Positions 10,693 to 20,331 of a DNA stretch of 64,000 nt are shown in pieces; within the stretch, counting starts at the first letter, position 1, and each line of letters opens with the position of its first letter. The notes under the pieces were generated by a model, which saw nothing but the letters and a program-made list of their open reading frames with translations, made no database searches and was not told the DNA's origin. The translations under genes and the position numbers were made by a program. The DNA comes from Gammaproteobacteria bacterium (lineage in GTDB: Bacteria > Pseudomonadota > Gammaproteobacteria > Burkholderiales > Rhodocyclaceae): contig JARFTX010000007.1 in assembly GCA_029289265.1 (NCBI GenBank), positions 1 through 64,000 on the forward strand, read 5' to 3'.

Positions 10693-12104
10693 TGTCCTGC
10701 CCGCACGGTCACGTACAACGCGCCGAGCCCGCGATGGACCAGCAGGGTGACTTGCTGACCTTCCCTGAGGCCCGAGGTGAGCCGATTGAACTCGGCGACC
10801 GTCGTCGGCACATGCCGGCGGCCGTCCGCGACGTACTCGAGGATCACGTCGCCCGATCGCAGGTCGGCGCGCGCCGCCGCGCCCTGCACCCGTTCGACGA
10901 TCAATCCGCCGTCGACGGCCCGTTCGCGCCGCTGCGCCGCCGTCGGCACGGTCACCGTCAAGCCGAGCTTGTTGGGTGCCGCCGCAGGCGCAGGGCCGCC
11001 GCGCGCCCGAACACGGGCATCGTCCTCCCACTGCCCGACCGTGATGTCCAGCGCATGTCGCGCGTCGCCGCGCAAGACCTCGAGCACAGCGACTGAGCCC
11101 GGCCGGCTCGATGCGACGATGCGCGGCAAGTCGGCGGAATTGCGCACCGCCACGCCACCGAAACGCACGATCACGTCTCCGCGCTGCACACCGGCGCGCG
11201 CTGCAGGACTGTCGGGCTCGACCGAGCTGACCAGCGCACCTTCTGCCGACGGCAGCCCGAAGCTCTCGGCCAGCGCCGTCGTCACCTCCTGGATTGCGAC
11301 CCCGATGCGGCCGCGCTGGACCTGGCCCGTGCTTCGCAACTGTGCCTGCACATCCATCGCCACGTCGATCGGAATCGCGAAGGAAAGCCCCATGAAACCG
11401 CCGGTGCGACTGTAGATCTGCGAGTTGACACCGACCACCTCGCCCTTGAGGTTGAACAGCGGTCCGCCGGAGTTGCCGGGATTGATCGCCACGTCGGTCT
11501 GGATGAAGGGCACGAAGTTCTCGTCCGGCAGATTGCGCCCCTTGGCGCTGACGATGCCAGCCGTGACCGAGTGCTCGAAGCCGAACGGCGACCCGATTGC
11601 GACCACCCACTCGCCGACCTTGAGTGCATCGGGCTCGCCCAGCACGACCGGCTGCAGACCGCTCGCATCGATGCGCACCACGGCGATGTCGCTGCGCCGG
11701 TCGGCACCGATCACGTCGGCCCGGAACTCCCGCCGGTCGGCGAGCCGCACCACGATCTCGTCGGCATCCTCGATGACATGGGCGTTGGTCAGGATGTAGC
11801 CGTCGGCATCGATGACGAATCCCGAGCCGAGCGAGCGGCTCTCCTGGTCGAAGGGCGGCGACTCGGGCAGACGCGGGATGAAGCGCCGGAACAGGTCGAA
11901 CATCGGATCGCTCTCGTCGATCCAGGGTGCTGTCGGCCCACGGCCCTGGGCCGACGGCGTCGTGCTGATGTTCACGACCGACGGACCCTGGCTCTCCACG
12001 AGCGCAGTGAAGTCCGGCAACGATGTGGCGACAGCGCCTGACGACACGCAGGCGAGGCCCAGCACGAGGCTTGCCGCGGCAAACCAGCGACTCGATGCGC
12101 TCAC
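10689..12104 (-). CDS. mucD: Periplasmic DegP/MucD-type serine protease
   Basis: HtrA-family protease and chaperone that removes misfolded envelope proteins and dampens the sigma-E response. The 471-residue protein has an N-terminal signal peptide (WFAAASLVLGLACVSSGAVA). The catalytic triad is visible as His109 (TNAHVI), Asp139 (RSDIAVV) and Ser212 (NPGNSGGPL), followed by two PDZ domains (about 265-355 and 380-470). The start is taken as GTG 12104, which overlaps the rseC stop by four bases; the frame is open further upstream but antisense-like there. Its place as the last envelope gene of the rpoE operon makes it a likely sigma-E target. Confidence 0.95.
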   Translation of the reverse strand: MSASSRWFAAASLVLGLACVSSGAVATSLPDFTALVESQGPSVVNISTTPSAQGRGPTAPWIDESDPMFDLFRRFIPRLPESPPFDQESRSLGSGFVIDADGYILTNAHVIEDADEIVVRLADRREFRADVIGADRRSDIAVVRIDASGLQPVVLGEPDALKVGEWVVAIGSPFGFEHSVTAGIVSAKGRNLPDENFVPFIQTDVAINPGNSGGPLFNLKGEVVGVNSQIYSRTGGFMGLSFAIPIDVAMDVQAQLRSTGQVQRGRIGVAIQEVTTALAESFGLPSAEGALVSSVEPDSPAARAGVQRGDVIVRFGGVAVRNSADLPRIVASSRPGSVAVLEVLRGDARHALDITVGQWEDDARVRARGGPAPAAAPNKLGLTVTVPTAAQRRERAVDGGLIVERVQGAAARADLRSGDVILEYVADGRRHVPTTVAEFNRLTSGLREGQQVTLLVHRGLGALYVTVRAGQ

Positions 12105-12574
12105 GCAGCGCTCCCGCCCGACAAGGGGCACGGCGGCTCTTCGCGGACCACCGTCAGGCGCAGTCCATCGCGCCAACGCCGACTGCGCTGCAACATTCGA
12201 TTGACGACGAAGGCGATAGCCAATCCGGCCACGCCCCCCGCCAGAGCGGCCACGTCCTCGCCCCCGGGAGTCGCCAGCACATGCCCCACTGCCCCGCCGG
12301 TGACCAGCAGCAACGCTCCGAGTCCGTAGCTTGCGAGCGCACCCCGCAGCGGAGCCGCCTCGTCGATATGAAGGCGCACACGGTCGCCGGGCTGGACGCC
12401 CGTCGCCTCGGGCACCCGGAACACGTCCTGCGGCCCCTTGATCGCGTAGGCGAGCTTTGCCGACCGGCAGCCGCCTGGTTCGTCGCAACGTCCACAACCG
12501 CCCGGACGATCCTCGACGCGGACCCAGGCGGCACCGCCCTCGACCCGCAGCACCACCGCGCTCGCCTCGATCAT
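12101..12574 (-). CDS. rseC: SoxR-reducing/RseC-family membrane protein
   Basis: RseC is a small inner-membrane protein of the sigma-E operon; relatives affect SoxR reduction and sigma-E signalling. The 157-residue protein has a Cys-rich N-terminal part (GGCGRCDEPGGC, about residues 25-36) of the type that can bind a metal or cluster. Two membrane segments follow (about residues 80-100 and 107-125), then a basic tail. Start and stop overlap both neighbours by four bases. Confidence 0.9.
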   Translation of the reverse strand: MIEASAVVLRVEGGAAWVRVEDRPGGCGRCDEPGGCRSAKLAYAIKGPQDVFRVPEATGVQPGDRVRLHIDEAAPLRGALASYGLGALLLVTGGAVGHVLATPGGEDVAALAGGVAGLAIAFVVNRMLQRSRRWRDGLRLTVVREEPPCPLSGGSAA

Positions 12575-13545
12575 CGCGCGGGGCGCTCCATCCCGTCGCC
12601 GACGCGTTGCACGGCGCGCATCGGCACTTCGCCGAGAACCGTGATCAGATGGCCGTCCACCGTGCGCTTGTAGATATTGATCGCGCCCGTCGCCAAGGCG
12701 CCCAGGCCGGAGTAGTCATCCTGGGGATCGTCGACGGCCTCGATGAATACCGACATCGCCGCAAGACCGTCGCTGTACACTAGGTGAAGGACGTCGCGCT
12801 GATCGCGTCCGAGCGGTCGGCGCACGGCCGACTTCAGTGCGTAGCCCGGCAGCGGCATCGTCAGTGCCCAGCCGCTGTCCTCGACCGCCATCGCGTTGCC
12901 GTGGGCATTGACGATGCGCCAGTCATCGCCCTTGACGTAACGGGGCTTGAGCGCTTCGGCGTCGATCTCGCCGCCGATCGTGACGTTGCTGAAGGTGAAT
13001 TGCTCGATGATCTCTCCGGCCTCATCCACCATCCGCGCCTTGAGTAGCAGGCCCGTGGCCACATCGGCCCACAACTGGTGGCCGTAACGCAGGTCGTCAC
13101 GTGGCGCGAGCACGATCAACTGGCTGTCGAGCCCGGCCACCCGGCTGACCTCGCCGAGCGAGACGCGGTAGTTCTCGGCCAGACCGGCGAACGAGGTGGG
13201 CAGGCGCGCGGGAAACGCCCGACGACCGCCGGAACGGTCGATGATCACGGTCTTCTGATCGGGTAGCACGCACCGCACTTCGTTATTTGCGCGGATCACC
13301 TCGCGCGGGCTGCCGTCCAGCACCTCGAGACGCTCACGCTCGCCGCTCGCATCCACCATGTGGGCGATGCGCGACGTCTCGAAGTTGCGTCCCGACTGGT
13401 AGATGAAGGTCCCGGTATAGTTCAGCCGCTGCCCCGCGGTCGCGATACGGCCGAGCCACGAAAGCGGGTCGGAACTGGCCTGGGCTGCCGCGAACGGGCT
13501 GAAGAACGACGCACAAAGCGCCCATACGACGGCCAGACGCGTCAT
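12571..13545 (-). CDS. rseB: Periplasmic negative regulator of sigma-E (RseB/MucB)
   Basis: RseB binds the periplasmic part of RseA and protects it from cleavage until envelope stress or lipopolysaccharide intermediates release it. The 324-residue protein starts with a signal peptide (LAVVWALCASFFSPFAAAQA) and then has the MucB/RseB two-domain layout, with LNYTGTFIYQSG, the conserved VRCVLPDQKTVI and a C-terminal domain with DDWRIVNAHGNAM. It is translationally coupled to rseA and rseC by four-base overlaps. Confidence 0.94.
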   Translation of the reverse strand: MTRLAVVWALCASFFSPFAAAQASSDPLSWLGRIATAGQRLNYTGTFIYQSGRNFETSRIAHMVDASGERERLEVLDGSPREVIRANNEVRCVLPDQKTVIIDRSGGRRAFPARLPTSFAGLAENYRVSLGEVSRVAGLDSQLIVLAPRDDLRYGHQLWADVATGLLLKARMVDEAGEIIEQFTFSNVTIGGEIDAEALKPRYVKGDDWRIVNAHGNAMAVEDSGWALTMPLPGYALKSAVRRPLGRDQRDVLHLVYSDGLAAMSVFIEAVDDPQDDYSGLGALATGAINIYKRTVDGHLITVLGEVPMRAVQRVGDGMERPAR

Positions 13546-14087
13546 CGAGGGACATCCCCCAGCGTATCCGTAACGGTGCGCACATGGTGGATCACGCGCG
13601 GAATCGGGCCACCCGCATTCATGGCCTGATGCAGGAAGACGTACTCGCGATGGGGGTCGAGGCGCTCGGCTGCGACCAGACGCACCTGCGCGAGGCTCGC
13701 CTCGACCGCCTGGATCGGCGCCGCCGCCCCGGCGAATGAGACTCCGTCCTGAGGCTGGCTGTACAGGGTGTGAGCGACCCAGCCGACCGCGAGAATGCCC
13801 ATCACCGAAGCCGCGATCGGCATCAGCACGCGACTGAGCGCGTCGTTTTCGGGCGCCTGCCGCCGCGGCGACGGCGCCAGCACGGTCGGCTCCGATTCGA
13901 TATTTGCCATCACGCGAGCGGTCAACCCACCGCCATGTCGCGGCTCACCGCGCAAGACGTCGCCGATCAGGCAATAGGTTTCCCATTGCGCCTTGAGTTC
14001 CGGATCCCTTTCGATGCGATCCAGAACGGGCGCGCAGGAATGGTCGTCGAGATCCCCATCGAGCATTGCAGACAGTTTGTCTTTCAT
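13542..14087 (-). CDS. rseA: Anti-sigma-E factor RseA
   Basis: RseA holds RpoE at the membrane until regulated proteolysis frees it. The 181-residue protein has a cytoplasmic N-terminal anti-sigma domain (KDKLSAMLDGDLDD, then WETYCLIGDVLRGE), one transmembrane segment (about residues 100-118, VLMPIAASVMGILAVGWVA) and a periplasmic tail for RseB. ATG 14087 is preferred because TAGGTG lies six bases upstream. A GTG at 14096, touching the rpoE stop, is the alternative and would add three residues. Confidence 0.92.
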   Translation of the reverse strand: MKDKLSAMLDGDLDDHSCAPVLDRIERDPELKAQWETYCLIGDVLRGEPRHGGGLTARVMANIESEPTVLAPSPRRQAPENDALSRVLMPIAASVMGILAVGWVAHTLYSQPQDGVSFAGAAAPIQAVEASLAQVRLVAAERLDPHREYVFLHQAMNAGGPIPRVIHHVRTVTDTLGDVPR

Positions 14088-14096
14088 GTGTGACAC

Positions 14097-14708
14097 CTAC
14101 CAACGTTTGTCCGGGGCCGTATCCAGCAGCGGCCGCAAGCGTTCCGAAATGGCCTCTCTGGCCCGAAAGATTCGTGATCGAACCGTTCCGATGGGGCAAT
14201 CCATGATATTGGCGATTTCTTCGTAGCTGAGTCCTTCGAGTTCTCGGAGCATGATCGCCGTTCTCAATTCCTCGGGGAGCGCCGCCATCGCTTCATCGAC
14301 GGTCTCTCCAATCTGTCGCGTCATCAGTAGCCGTTCGGGCGTGTTGTTGTCACGCAACTGCTCGCCATCCTCGAGCGTCTCGGCCTCCTGCGCATCGAAC
14401 CCCGTCGTCGTAGGCGCGCGCCGCCCCTGTGACACCAGGTAGTTCTTTGCGGTATTGATGCCGATCCGGTACAGCCATGTATAAAACGCACTCTCGCCAC
14501 GGAACGCGCTCAGGGCACGATAAGCCTTGATGAACGTCTCCTGCGCGACATCCTCCACCTCGGCCGGATCGCGGATCAGGCGCGAAAGCAGTCTTTGCAG
14601 CTTGCGCTGGTACTTGGAGACCAGCAAGCCGAAAGCCTGCTTGTCGCCGCGCTGAACGCGTTCGACAAGTTGCCGATCAATCTCGCGATCGCTCATGAGC
14701 GGGTGCAT
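14097..14708 (-). CDS. rpoE: RNA polymerase sigma-E factor
   Basis: Extracytoplasmic-function sigma factor controlling the envelope stress response. The 203-residue protein contains region 2 (QAFGLLVSKYQRKLQRLL, then DVAQETFIKAYRAL, FYTWLYRIGINTAKN) and region 4 with helix-turn-helix (LSYEEIANIMDCPIGTVRSRIFRARE). It heads the rseA-rseB-rseC-mucD chain, so the sigma factor, its two brakes and a main protease are made together. An ATG four codons downstream is a possible alternative start. Confidence 0.97.
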   Translation of the reverse strand: MHPLMSDREIDRQLVERVQRGDKQAFGLLVSKYQRKLQRLLSRLIRDPAEVEDVAQETFIKAYRALSAFRGESAFYTWLYRIGINTAKNYLVSQGRRAPTTTGFDAQEAETLEDGEQLRDNNTPERLLMTRQIGETVDEAMAALPEELRTAIMLRELEGLSYEEIANIMDCPIGTVRSRIFRAREAISERLRPLLDTAPDKRW

Positions 14709-14734
14709 TCTCTATGGAGGGCAAAAACCGCGCC

Positions 14735-14763
14735 AGTATAGCGATCCGCAAGACTTACGGCAA
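14735..14763 (-). promoter_or_regulatory. Sigma-70 promoter for the rpoE operon
   Basis: On the minus strand TTGCCG (14763-14758) and TATACT (14740-14735) are separated by exactly 17 bases. The predicted start of transcription is near 14728, giving a leader of about 20 bases before the rpoE ATG. A basal vegetative promoter would be expected in addition to any sigma-E promoter. Confidence 0.65.
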
Positions 14764-14942
14764 AGCGGAGCTACCTCGAAAGACAGGGCCCGGTGCGAAT
14801 AGTTCAGACGCACGAGTGGTTTTGGTGCAATGCGAAGAGTACGCATTCCGCAACGCTCCGGATGCGACTTGCCAAATGGATGAAGGTCCGCGTCGAGACC
14901 TTGGCGGGAGCCGCGAGCGGCCTCTGGCGCACGGCGCCGGCG

Positions 14943-14951
14943 TGATATTCT
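14943..14951 (+). promoter_or_regulatory. Extended -10 candidate for nadB
   Basis: TGATATTCT reads as TG-n-TATTCT, an extended -10 element. The predicted start is near 14958, 25 bases before the nadB start codon. The -35 region (TCTGGC) is weak, so this is tentative. Confidence 0.4.
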
Positions 14952-14982
14952 CGCAGCTTCGCGCGCCCCCCGGAAAACGATC

Positions 14983-16638
14983 TTGAGCAAACAGTACGAC
15001 GTCCTCATCTTCGGCAGCGGCACCGCCGGCCAGTCGATGGCGCTGCGACTTGCCGACCGGCTGCGCGTGGCGCTGGTGACCAAGCGCTCGCTGGCCGACA
15101 GCGCAAGCGCCTGGGCTCAGGGGGGAATCGCCGCCGTACTCGACACGGCCGACAGCATCGAGGCGCACATCGACGACACGTTCACCGCCGGCGCCGGCCT
15201 GTGCGACCCGCGCGCGACCCGCTTCGTGGTCGAGAACGGTCGCAACGCGATCCAGTGGTTGATCGAACGCGGCGTCCCGTTTACCCGCGGCGATGAATCG
15301 GCTACGGGCTACCACCTGACGCGCGAAGGCGGGCACTCGCATCGACGCATCATCCATGCTGCCGACGCGACCGGCGCTGCGGTGCAGGCGACGCTCTCCG
15401 AGCAGGTGCTCGCCCATCCCAACATCGACATCTTCGAGAACCACATCGCCGTGGACCTGATCCTGGGCGAGCGCGTCGGCCGACCCGAAGCCGGGTGCAT
15501 CGGCGCCTACGTGCTCGACCTCCTGCACGGCCGGGTGATCGCCATGGCGGCGCGTCATACGGTCCTGGCGACAGGCGGAGCCGGCAAGGTCTATCTCTTC
15601 ACCACCAACCCGGACGTCGCCACCGGCGACGGCATCGCGATGGCCTGGCGGGCGGGATGCCGGGTGGCGAACATGGAGTTCATCCAGTTCCACCCGACCT
15701 GCCTCTTCCACCCGCAGGCCAAGTCCTTCCTGATCTCCGAAGCCGTCCGCGGAGAAGGCGGCCGACTGCTACTGCCCGACGGCACGCGCTTCATGCCGGA
15801 GCACGACCCGCGCGAGGAACTCGCACCGCGCGACATCGTCGCCCGCGCGATCGACTTCGAGATGAAGAAGCGCGGCCTCGACTGCGTGTATCTGGACATC
15901 AGCCACAAGCCGGCCGACTGGCTGCGGGGACATTTCCCCAATATCCATGCCCGCTGCCTCGAACTGGGCATCGACATCACGCGCGAGCCGATCCCCGTGG
16001 TGCCGGCCGCACACTACACCTGCGGCGGCATCGTCACCGACTTGTCGGCGCGCACCGACGTCCCCGGCCTGTATGCGGTCGGTGAATCGGCCTGCACCGG
16101 CCTGCACGGCGCCAATCGCCTCGCCAGCAATTCGCTGCTCGAGTGCCTGGTGTTCGGCGAGGCCGCGGCCCGGGACATCCTCTCGCATCCCGCCACCGAC
16201 CTGCCGGCGCTGCCTCCCTGGGACGAGAGCCGCGTCACCGATGCCGACGAGGAGGTCGTGATCGCCCACAACTGGGCCGAACTGCGGCGCTGCATGTGGG
16301 ATTACGTCGGAATCGTGCGGACCAACAAGCGGCTCGCGCGGGCGCAGCACCGCATCCGCCTTCTGGCGCGGGAGATTCACGAGTACTACTCGAACTTCCG
16401 GATCAGCAACGATCTGGTGGAGTTGCGCAACCTCGTCGTCACCGCCGACCTGATCGTGCGCTGCGCACTGAAGCGGCACGAGAGCCGAGGCCTGCACTAC
16501 TCGCGCGACTATCCGCACACCGCGCCGATTGCGCACAACACCGTGTTGCGCCCCTTCAGGCGACGCGCGCGCCATCCGGATCGTGCGAGCGATGCCGAAG
16601 CCACGCCCGCAACGTCGGCCAGTTCTCGGGGCGACTGA
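14983..16638 (+). CDS. nadB: L-aspartate oxidase
   Basis: NadB oxidises L-aspartate to iminoaspartate, the first step of de novo NAD synthesis, with FAD. The protein (551 residues) begins with the FAD-binding [14 protein letters not shown], has the flavin-linked [13 protein letters not shown] stretch, [14 protein letters not shown], and the substrate-site region [11 protein letters not shown]. The start is TTG at 14983 with GGAAAA upstream. The last 25 or so residues, rich in Arg, Ala and Ser, go past the usual family end. They are encoded by DNA that is antisense to the convergent ygfX-like gene, so they are probably a non-conserved tail. Confidence 0.96.
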   Translation: MSKQYDVLIFGSGTAGQSMALRLADRLRVALVTKRSLADSASAWAQGGIAAVLDTADSIEAHIDDTFTAGAGLCDPRATRFVVENGRNAIQWLIERGVPFTRGDESATGYHLTREGGHSHRRIIHAADATGAAVQATLSEQVLAHPNIDIFENHIAVDLILGERVGRPEAGCIGAYVLDLLHGRVIAMAARHTVLATGGAGKVYLFTTNPDVATGDGIAMAWRAGCRVANMEFIQFHPTCLFHPQAKSFLISEAVRGEGGRLLLPDGTRFMPEHDPREELAPRDIVARAIDFEMKKRGLDCVYLDISHKPADWLRGHFPNIHARCLELGIDITREPIPVVPAAHYTCGGIVTDLSARTDVPGLYAVGESACTGLHGANRLASNSLLECLVFGEAAARDILSHPATDLPALPPWDESRVTDADEEVVIAHNWAELRRCMWDYVGIVRTNKRLARAQHRIRLLAREIHEYYSNFRISNDLVELRNLVVTADLIVRCALKRHESRGLHYSRDYPHTAPIAHNTVLRPFRRRARHPDRASDAEATPATSASSRGD

Positions 16639-17020
16639 GCGCATCAGGGAGCAGCATCAGCGAACCGGTCGCGCGGCGGCCGACCGGCTCGTCGCCAGGC
16701 GCCTGCCATTGGATGAACATCGCCCAGCCGAAATCGGTCGAACTTGGGGCAACCCTGCCCCGGACCAGACCGTCGGGGCCTTCGATCGAGAGTTGTCCGT
16801 CAAGGTAAAGGGTGAGCACCCGTCCGGCGAGTCGGCGCCGTTCGCGCCGCAGGGCATGGACGAGCGAAACGGCCGCCACGGTCAGCCCGCCGACTGAAGC
16901 GAGCATGGGCATTCCGGGCGCCACAAACGCAATCGCCGCGATCGAATGGATCGCGGCGATCAGCCCTTGCAGGCGGCGAGACGGGCGCAGGCCCAGCTCG
17001 AGGGTTTGCGACACGCGCAT
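16556..17020 (-). CDS. YgfX-like membrane protein
   Basis: A 154-residue protein with a basic N-terminus, two adjacent hydrophobic segments (about residues 22-55, [20 protein letters not shown] and onward) and a soluble C-terminal part with beta strands ([11 protein letters not shown]) ending in a helical [20 protein letters not shown]. This matches the layout of YgfX proteins, which in enterobacteria partner SdhE, but no sdhE is visible here, so the role is open. The 3' end overlaps the nadB 3' end by 83 bases in convergent orientation. It follows fabF by 11 bases on the same strand and may be read through from it. Confidence 0.75.
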   Translation of the reverse strand: MRVSQTLELGLRPSRRLQGLIAAIHSIAAIAFVAPGMPMLASVGGLTVAAVSLVHALRRERRRLAGRVLTLYLDGQLSIEGPDGLVRGRVAPSSTDFGWAMFIQWQAPGDEPVGRRATGSLMLLPDALSRPENWPTLRAWLRHRSHDPDGARVA

Positions 17021-17031
17021 CCCCCGTGCGA

Positions 17032-18270
17032 CTAGATCCGCTTGAACGCGAGCGTCCCGTTGGTGCCCCCGAACCCGAACGAATTCGACATGGCGACGCG
17101 AATCTCCATCTGACGCGCCTGGTTGGCGACGTAATCGAGATCGCACTGCTCGTCCTGGTCGATCAGGTTGATGGTCGGCGGGGCAATCTGGTGATGCACC
17201 GCCAGCGTCGAGAAGACCGCCTCGACGCCGCCGGCAGCGCCCAGCAGGTGCCCCGTCATCGACTTGGTCGAGTTCACCGCGAGCGACTTCGCGTGGTCGC
17301 CGAAGCAGCGCTTGACCGCGGTCGTTTCGGCGATGTCCCCGAGCGGGGTCGACGTGCCGTGGGCATTGACGTAGTCCACCTCGTCCGCGTTCACGCCGGC
17401 GTCGCGTAGCGCATTGCGCATGCAGCGCGCCGCGCCGTCGCCGTCCTCGCAGGGAGCGGTGATGTGGTAGGCGTCGGCACTCATGCCGTAGCCGACCACC
17501 TCGGCGTAGATGCGCGCGCCGCGGGCCTTGGCGTGCTCGTATTCCTCGAGCACCAGCACGCCGGCACCCTCGCCCAGCACGAATCCGTCCCGGCCCTTGT
17601 CCCACGGACGGCTTGCCGCCTGGGGATCGTCGTTGCGGGTGGACAGCGCCTTCGCCGAGGCGAAGCCGCCCACCGCCAGCGGCGTCACCGTCGATTCGGC
17701 GCCGCCTGCGACCATCACGTCCGCGTCGCCGTACTGGATCAGACGAGCGGACTCGCCGATGCAGTGCGTCGCAGTGGTGCAGGCCGTGACCATGGACAGG
17801 CACGGCCCCTTGAGGCCGAACATGATCGATAGATTGCCCGAAATCATGTTGATGATGGTGCCGGGGATGAAGAACGGCGAGATCTTGCGGTGCCCCGCCC
17901 GGAGAAAATCGTCGTGAGTGGTCTCGATCATCGGCAGGCCGCCGATACCCGAGCCGATGTTCACGCCGACTCGCTCCGCATTCTCGGCGGTGATCTCCAG
18001 GCCGGAATCCTTCAACGCGTCGATGCCCGCGGCGAGCCCGTAGTGGATGAAGATGTCCATCCGGCGGGCTTCCTTCGGCGACAGGTACGCACCGACGTCG
18101 AACCCCTTCACCTCGCCGGCGATGCGCACCGGGAAGGCGGAGGCATCGAAGCGAGTGATCTCACCGATGCCGGAGCGACCACCCACGATGTTGTCCCAGG
18201 CTTGCGGTACGGTGTTGCCGACCGGGGAGATGATGCCCAGGCCGGTAATGACGACTCTGCGACGGGTCAA
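17032..18270 (-). CDS. fabF: 3-oxoacyl-[acyl-carrier-protein] synthase II
   Basis: FabF elongates acyl-ACP with malonyl-ACP in type II fatty acid synthesis and adjusts chain composition. The 412-residue protein has the active-site Cys in [14 protein letters not shown] near residue 164, the two catalytic His in [11 protein letters not shown] and GHLLGAAGG, and the Lys in NSTKSMTGH. The start codon is TTG at 18270; a well-placed GGAG six bases upstream supports it. It directly follows acpP, its carrier substrate. Confidence 0.97.
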   Translation of the reverse strand: MTRRRVVITGLGIISPVGNTVPQAWDNIVGGRSGIGEITRFDASAFPVRIAGEVKGFDVGAYLSPKEARRMDIFIHYGLAAGIDALKDSGLEITAENAERVGVNIGSGIGGLPMIETTHDDFLRAGHRKISPFFIPGTIINMISGNLSIMFGLKGPCLSMVTACTTATHCIGESARLIQYGDADVMVAGGAESTVTPLAVGGFASAKALSTRNDDPQAASRPWDKGRDGFVLGEGAGVLVLEEYEHAKARGARIYAEVVGYGMSADAYHITAPCEDGDGAARCMRNALRDAGVNADEVDYVNAHGTSTPLGDIAETTAVKRCFGDHAKSLAVNSTKSMTGHLLGAAGGVEAVFSTLAVHHQIAPPTINLIDQDEQCDLDYVANQARQMEIRVAMSNSFGFGGTNGTLAFKRI

Positions 18271-18301
18271 TGTTCGCTCCGGTATGTGCTGTCGATTGCG
18301 G

Positions 18302-18541
18302 TTACTTCTTCAGATGGGCGTTGACGTAGTCGATCGCCTGCTGAACGGTGGTGATCTTCTCGGCTTCCTCGTCCGGGATCTCGCACTCGAATTCTTCTTC
18401 GAGCGCCATCACCAGCTCGACCGTGTCGAGCGAATCCGCGCCCAGATCATCGACGAACGAAGACTCGTTCTTGATCTCCGATTCGTTCACGCCAAGTTGC
18501 TCGGCAACGATCTTCTTGACGCGTTGTTCGATGTTCTCCAT
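18302..18541 (-). CDS. acpP: Acyl carrier protein
   Basis: Carrier of growing acyl chains on a 4'-phosphopantetheine arm. The acidic 79-residue protein contains the invariant modification site in [17 protein letters not shown] (Ser about 37). ATG 18541 is chosen because AAGGAG sits seven bases upstream and the protein matches the family length; codons further upstream do not. It is activated by AcpS (3682-4059) and used by FabD, FabG, FabF and FabH encoded next to it. Confidence 0.98.
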   Translation of the reverse strand: MENIEQRVKKIVAEQLGVNESEIKNESSFVDDLGADSLDTVELVMALEEEFECEIPDEEAEKITTVQQAIDYVNAHLKK

Positions 18542-18588
18542 GAAGAGACTCCTTCCCTGACAAAAATTGAGATGTAAAAAACCGGCAT

Positions 18589-18594
18589 ATTCTA
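18589..18594 (-). promoter_or_regulatory. Candidate -10 element for acpP
   Basis: TAGAAT on the minus strand lies in the fabG-acpP gap, about 50 bases before the acpP start, in an AT-rich patch. No clear -35 is visible at 16-18 bases. A weak CCGGC/GCCGG hairpin followed by six Ts on the same strand overlaps it and could end some fabG transcripts. A separate promoter would fit the high demand for ACP. Confidence 0.35.
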
Positions 18595-18629
18595 CCAAAA
18601 ACGCCGGGAACCGCTATCCAAACCAACAC

Positions 18630-19379
18630 TTACGACATGTACATACCGCCATTGACGTGTACGGTCGTTCCCGTCACGTAGGCGGCCGCCGGGGACGCCA
18701 GAAACGCCACCGCTGCAGCGATCTCCTCGGGCCGTCCGAGGCGCCCCAGAGCGATCTGACCGAGCAGGGCATCGCGCGCTGCCTCGGGCAGGGCGCGGGT
18801 CATGTCGGTGTCGATGAATCCGGGGGCGACGCAGTTTACCGTGATATTGCGGCTGCCCAGCTCTCGCGCAAGCGCGCGGGTCATGCCGGCGACGCCCGCC
18901 TTGGCGGCGGCGTAGTTCGCCTGACCGGGATTGCCGGCGCTGGCCACCACCGAAGTGATGTTGATGATGCGCCCGGTGCGCGCCTTCATCATGCCGCGCA
19001 TCACCAGCCTCGACATGCGGAAGACGCTCTTGAGGTTGGTGTCGATCACGGCATCCCACTCGGCGTCCTTCATCCGCATCGCAATGTTGTCGCGGGTGAT
19101 GCCGGCGTTGTTGACCAGGATGCCGACCGCGCCGAAGCGCTTCTCGATGTCGCCGACGGCCGCGTCGCAGGCTTCCGCGTTCGTGACATCGAGCATCAGG
19201 CCACAACCGGCGATCTTCGCCTCCTCGAGCGCGCGGCCGATGTCGGCGGCGCCGGACTCCGAGGTGGCAGTGCCGACCACCGTTGCACCGAGCCTGCCCA
19301 GTTCAAGCGCCACGGCACGGCCAATGCCGCGCGAGGCGCCGGTCACCAGCGCAATCTGTCCTTCGAGCGAACAAGTCAT
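18630..19379 (-). CDS. fabG: 3-oxoacyl-[acyl-carrier-protein] reductase
   Basis: NADPH-dependent reduction of 3-oxoacyl-ACP. The 249-residue short-chain dehydrogenase shows the cofactor motif TGASRGIGRAVA near residue 13, NNAGITRDN, the catalytic Ser in NITSVVASAG and Tyr-Lys in ANYAAAKAG, and ends GTTVHVNGGMYMS as typical FabG. ATG 19379 overlaps the fabD stop by four bases. Confidence 0.97.
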   Translation of the reverse strand: MTCSLEGQIALVTGASRGIGRAVALELGRLGATVVGTATSESGAADIGRALEEAKIAGCGLMLDVTNAEACDAAVGDIEKRFGAVGILVNNAGITRDNIAMRMKDAEWDAVIDTNLKSVFRMSRLVMRGMMKARTGRIINITSVVASAGNPGQANYAAAKAGVAGMTRALARELGSRNITVNCVAPGFIDTDMTRALPEAARDALLGQIALGRLGRPEEIAAAVAFLASPAAAYVTGTTVHVNGGMYMS

Positions 19380-20314
19380 GATTCCGTCCTCACTGCTGCA
19401 AGCGATTCCTGAAGGCTGGCCGCATCGTGAATGGAGCCGCCCTGCACGTCCTTCGCGATCCGCTTCGTCATGCCCGCGAGCACCTTGCCCGGACCGCACT
19501 CGATCACCCGGCCGATGCCGCGGGCCGCGATGGCCTCGACCGTCTCGATCCAGCGCACCGGGGAAAAGGCCTGACGCACCAACGCATCGCGAATCTGCGC
19601 CGGCTCGGTGCAGACTGCAACGTCGACGTTGTTCAATACGGCGATCTCGGGCGTACGCAACTCTACCCCGGCAAGGCGCTCGGCAAGGCGCTCCGCCGCA
19701 GGCTTCATCAGCGCGCAATGGAATGGGGCGCTCACCGGCAGCAGTACTGCGCGTTTGGCGCCACGCGCCTTGGCGGCTTCCATCGCCCGCTCGACGGCGG
19801 CACGCGCTCCCGCGATCACGATTTGCCCGGGCGCATTGAGGTTGGCCGGCTCGACCACCTGACCCTGCGCCGCCTCGGCGCAGGCCTCGCGCAAGGCGTC
19901 CAGTTCGATGCCGAGCAGCGCCGCCATCGCGCCTTCGCCCTCGGGCACCGCTTCCTGCATGGCCTGCGCGCGAAAGCGCACCAGCGGCACGGCATCGGCG
20001 AACTTCAATGCCCCGGCCGCGACCAGCGCCGAATACTCGCCCAGGCTGTGGCCGGCAACCAGCAACGGCGCGGGACCGCCGGCAGCACGCCAGGCCCGAT
20101 ATACCGCCACGCCAGCCGCCAGCATCAGCGGCTGCGTATTCACGGTCAGCGCCAGCCGCTCGGCGGGGCCGTCGGACACCATGGCCCACAGGTCCTCGCC
20201 CAGCGCGTCGGAGGCTTCGGCGAACGTGTCGCGCACCACGGGGTCGTCGCCGTAGGCGGACATCATGCCTACCGACTGGGAGCCCTGCCCCGGAAAGATC
20301 AATGCAAATGCCAT
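19376..20314 (-). CDS. fabD: Malonyl-CoA:ACP transacylase
   Basis: FabD loads malonate onto ACP. The 312-residue protein starts with MAFALIFPGQGSQSVGM, has the nucleophile Ser in VAGHSLGEYSAL (about residue 92), and His in SAPFHCALM near residue 201. The end is coupled to fabG by a four-base overlap; fabH lies 17 bases upstream on the same strand. Confidence 0.97.
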   Translation of the reverse strand: MAFALIFPGQGSQSVGMMSAYGDDPVVRDTFAEASDALGEDLWAMVSDGPAERLALTVNTQPLMLAAGVAVYRAWRAAGGPAPLLVAGHSLGEYSALVAAGALKFADAVPLVRFRAQAMQEAVPEGEGAMAALLGIELDALREACAEAAQGQVVEPANLNAPGQIVIAGARAAVERAMEAAKARGAKRAVLLPVSAPFHCALMKPAAERLAERLAGVELRTPEIAVLNNVDVAVCTEPAQIRDALVRQAFSPVRWIETVEAIAARGIGRVIECGPGKVLAGMTKRIAKDVQGGSIHDAASLQESLAAVRTES

Positions 20315-20331
20315 GACTTGACAGTCCCTTG

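Larger units (their letters stand above)
14709..14982. other. Divergent intergenic region between rpoE and nadB
   Basis: About 270 bases with no credible gene. It contains the minus-strand rpoE promoter and, on the plus strand, an extended -10 candidate for nadB. No terminator, repeat or small RNA is evident by eye. Confidence 0.6.

Noticed and set aside
14764-14830. Possible sigma-E autoregulatory promoter before rpoE (TGAACTATT on the minus strand near 14800)
   Set aside because: The -35 resembles GAACTT only partly and no TCTGA or TCAAA lies 16-17 bases downstream. The sigma-70 promoter at 14735-14763 is much better.
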